From JBIOHP01 sp044449065 (GTDB taxonomy: Bacteria; Bacteroidota; Ignavibacteria; UBA10030; SZUA-254), in contig JBIOHP010000008.1 of assembly GCA_044449065.1 (NCBI GenBank), positions 1-64,000 on the forward strand: a DNA stretch of 64,000 nt, written 5' to 3'. The position numbers were made by a program, and so were the translations under genes. Under the pieces are notes generated by a model. The model did no database searches. It saw only the letters and a program-made list of their open reading frames with translations, and was not told the origin of the DNA. Of the stretch, positions 63,288 to 64,000 are shown piece after piece. How positions within the stretch are numbered: the stretch's first letter is position 1; each line of letters opens with the position of its first letter.

Positions 63288-64000
63288 TTAAGCGGAAGGC
63301 ATTAACAACACTTTGAACGCATCGCCGTTCGCGATCGCCTGGAATCCCTTATCGAAATCCTTGAGAGGATATTGATGAGTGATAAATTTCGCTTTCATAA
63401 ACCGATTCGAAAGGCCGCTTTTTAGCAGATCGATCATCATATCCCATGTCGACCAGACGCGCCTGCCGATAATTCCATGAATCGTTGTTCCGGGGAATAT
63501 AACGTATTTTGAAAAATCTATGGGCATCGTCCCGCTTGTCAACCCGAGGAGCGATATCTCCCCTCCCATACGGATTATGGAAAAAGCATCCTCGTAGGCA
63601 TGGTAGGAGCCGGACATTTCAAGGACAGCATCAACTCCGGCGCCGTGATTCTGAGATTTTGCCGTTTTATAAAACAGTTGCTTCTCCTCGGGGTTAGAAA
63701 CATCGAAACATTCAGTAGCGCCGAGAGATTTGGCAACTTTAAATCGATGATTGACGAGTTTTTCATGAGTATTTTCCCCATGGGAAGCATCGGTGACAAG
63801 AATTATTTTTGCACGCGCTGCTTTGGCGATAGCCACACTCATAAGGCCTATGACGCCAATGCCAAGAACCGCGACAATTTTTCCTTTTATTGCGGAAAGT
63901 GATTGAACGGTATGTGTAGCATTGCCAATTGCATCCATAAATGCCACAATCTCTTCCGGTATTTCACCGTTTTTAAATATGATGACATTTTCAGCGGGGA
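63288..64000 (-). CDS. tdh: L-threonine 3-dehydrogenase, zinc-dependent MDR family (5' end outside window)
   Basis: The frame stays open past the window edge, so the ATG at 63947 is internal. The visible 237 residues include ENVIIFKNGEIPEEIVAFMDAIGNATHTVQSL, the Rossmann GKIVAVLGIGVIGLMSVAIAKAARA, GAGVDAVLEMSGS, ISLLGLTSGTMPIDFSKYVIFPGTTIHGIIGRRVWSTWDMMIDLLKSG and a C-terminal KVLLMPSA. The DAIGNATHT and GIIGRRVWSTW stretches are those of threonine dehydrogenase rather than other alcohol dehydrogenases. It would oxidise threonine to 2-amino-3-oxobutyrate for a Kbl. It is the first visible gene of the minus-strand cluster, 113 bases upstream of the phosphopantetheinyl transferase gene. Confidence 0.87.
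   Translation of the reverse strand, partial: PAENVIIFKNGEIPEEIVAFMDAIGNATHTVQSLSAIKGKIVAVLGIGVIGLMSVAIAKAARAKIILVTDASHGENTHEKLVNHRFKVAKSLGATECFDVSNPEEKQLFYKTAKSQNHGAGVDAVLEMSGSYHAYEDAFSIIRMGGEISLLGLTSGTMPIDFSKYVIFPGTTIHGIIGRRVWSTWDMMIDLLKSGLSNRFMKAKFITHQYPLKDFDKGFQAIANGDAFKVLLMPSA

Overview
The window reads as chromosomal DNA of a Gram-negative bacterium of the Bacteroidota/Ignavibacteriota (Chlorobi-like) group. The evidence is: five predicted exported proteins ending in a type IX secretion (T9SS) sorting domain with a YPNPFNP-type motif and a final KMLLxK, plus a sixth with a FlgD-like variant of that end; two GWxTD-domain proteins; a gamma-alpha fused 2-oxoacid:ferredoxin oxidoreductase; and outer-membrane functions (LolA, an LpxL-like acyltransferase, a family 9 glycosyltransferase). 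Base composition is moderate. Both strong Shine-Dalgarno sites and SD-less, A/T-rich starts occur. No phage genes, transposases, CRISPR arrays or T9SS machinery genes were seen.

Layout. 1-3.7 kb: the end of a probable pilin-like (DUF4402-type) gene, a PapD-like chaperone and an usher-like outer-membrane protein, a chaperone-usher-type set. 3.7-12.3 kb: exported repeat proteins (two 14-repeat YCF48-like propeller proteins, a prenyltransferase-like repeat protein, an 8-repeat propeller-like protein). 12.36 kb: a strong C-rich hairpin RNA or terminator. 12.6-16.4 kb: an envelope group (YjbQ, GWxTD protein, LpxL-like acyltransferase, family 9 glycosyltransferase). 16.4-23.6 kb: another propeller protein on the minus strand, then a consensus promoter, two tandem glycine-rich adhesin-like paralogues and a T9SS protein carrying a papain-like Cys/His/Asp set. 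23.6-24.1 kb: tRNA-Leu(CAA) with a 69-bp tandem repeat built on its 3' end, and the SRP RNA. 24.2-38.2 kb: an exported YP-rich protein, then housekeeping genes (rng, fsa/tal, gcvT, comB-like, ftsK, lolA, flippase-like membrane protein; peptidyl-prolyl isomerase, holA, ECF sigma factor and putative anti-sigma). 38.4-42.8 kb: a 1455-residue T9SS protein. 42.9-47 kb: prs-rplY-pth-rpsF-ssb-rpsR-rplI. 47-56.5 kb: ccdA, korA-korB, nrnA-like, pepA, a second GWxTD gene, pdxA and an ftsE-like gene.

56.5-64 kb, all on the minus strand: nifU-like and mrp (Fe-S carriers), two tandem glycine C-acetyltransferase (Kbl) paralogues, a small acyl carrier protein, an acetyl-CoA synthetase-type ligase, a 4'-phosphopantetheinyl transferase, and a threonine 3-dehydrogenase cut by the window end. 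Tdh plus Kbl is the classic threonine-to-glycine route. The dedicated carrier protein, its activating transferase and a ligase beside a second, divergent Kbl paralogue suggest that a carrier-bound acyl group enters or leaves an alpha-oxoamine synthase reaction. I do not recognise a described system with exactly this gene set, and it is the best candidate here for something new.
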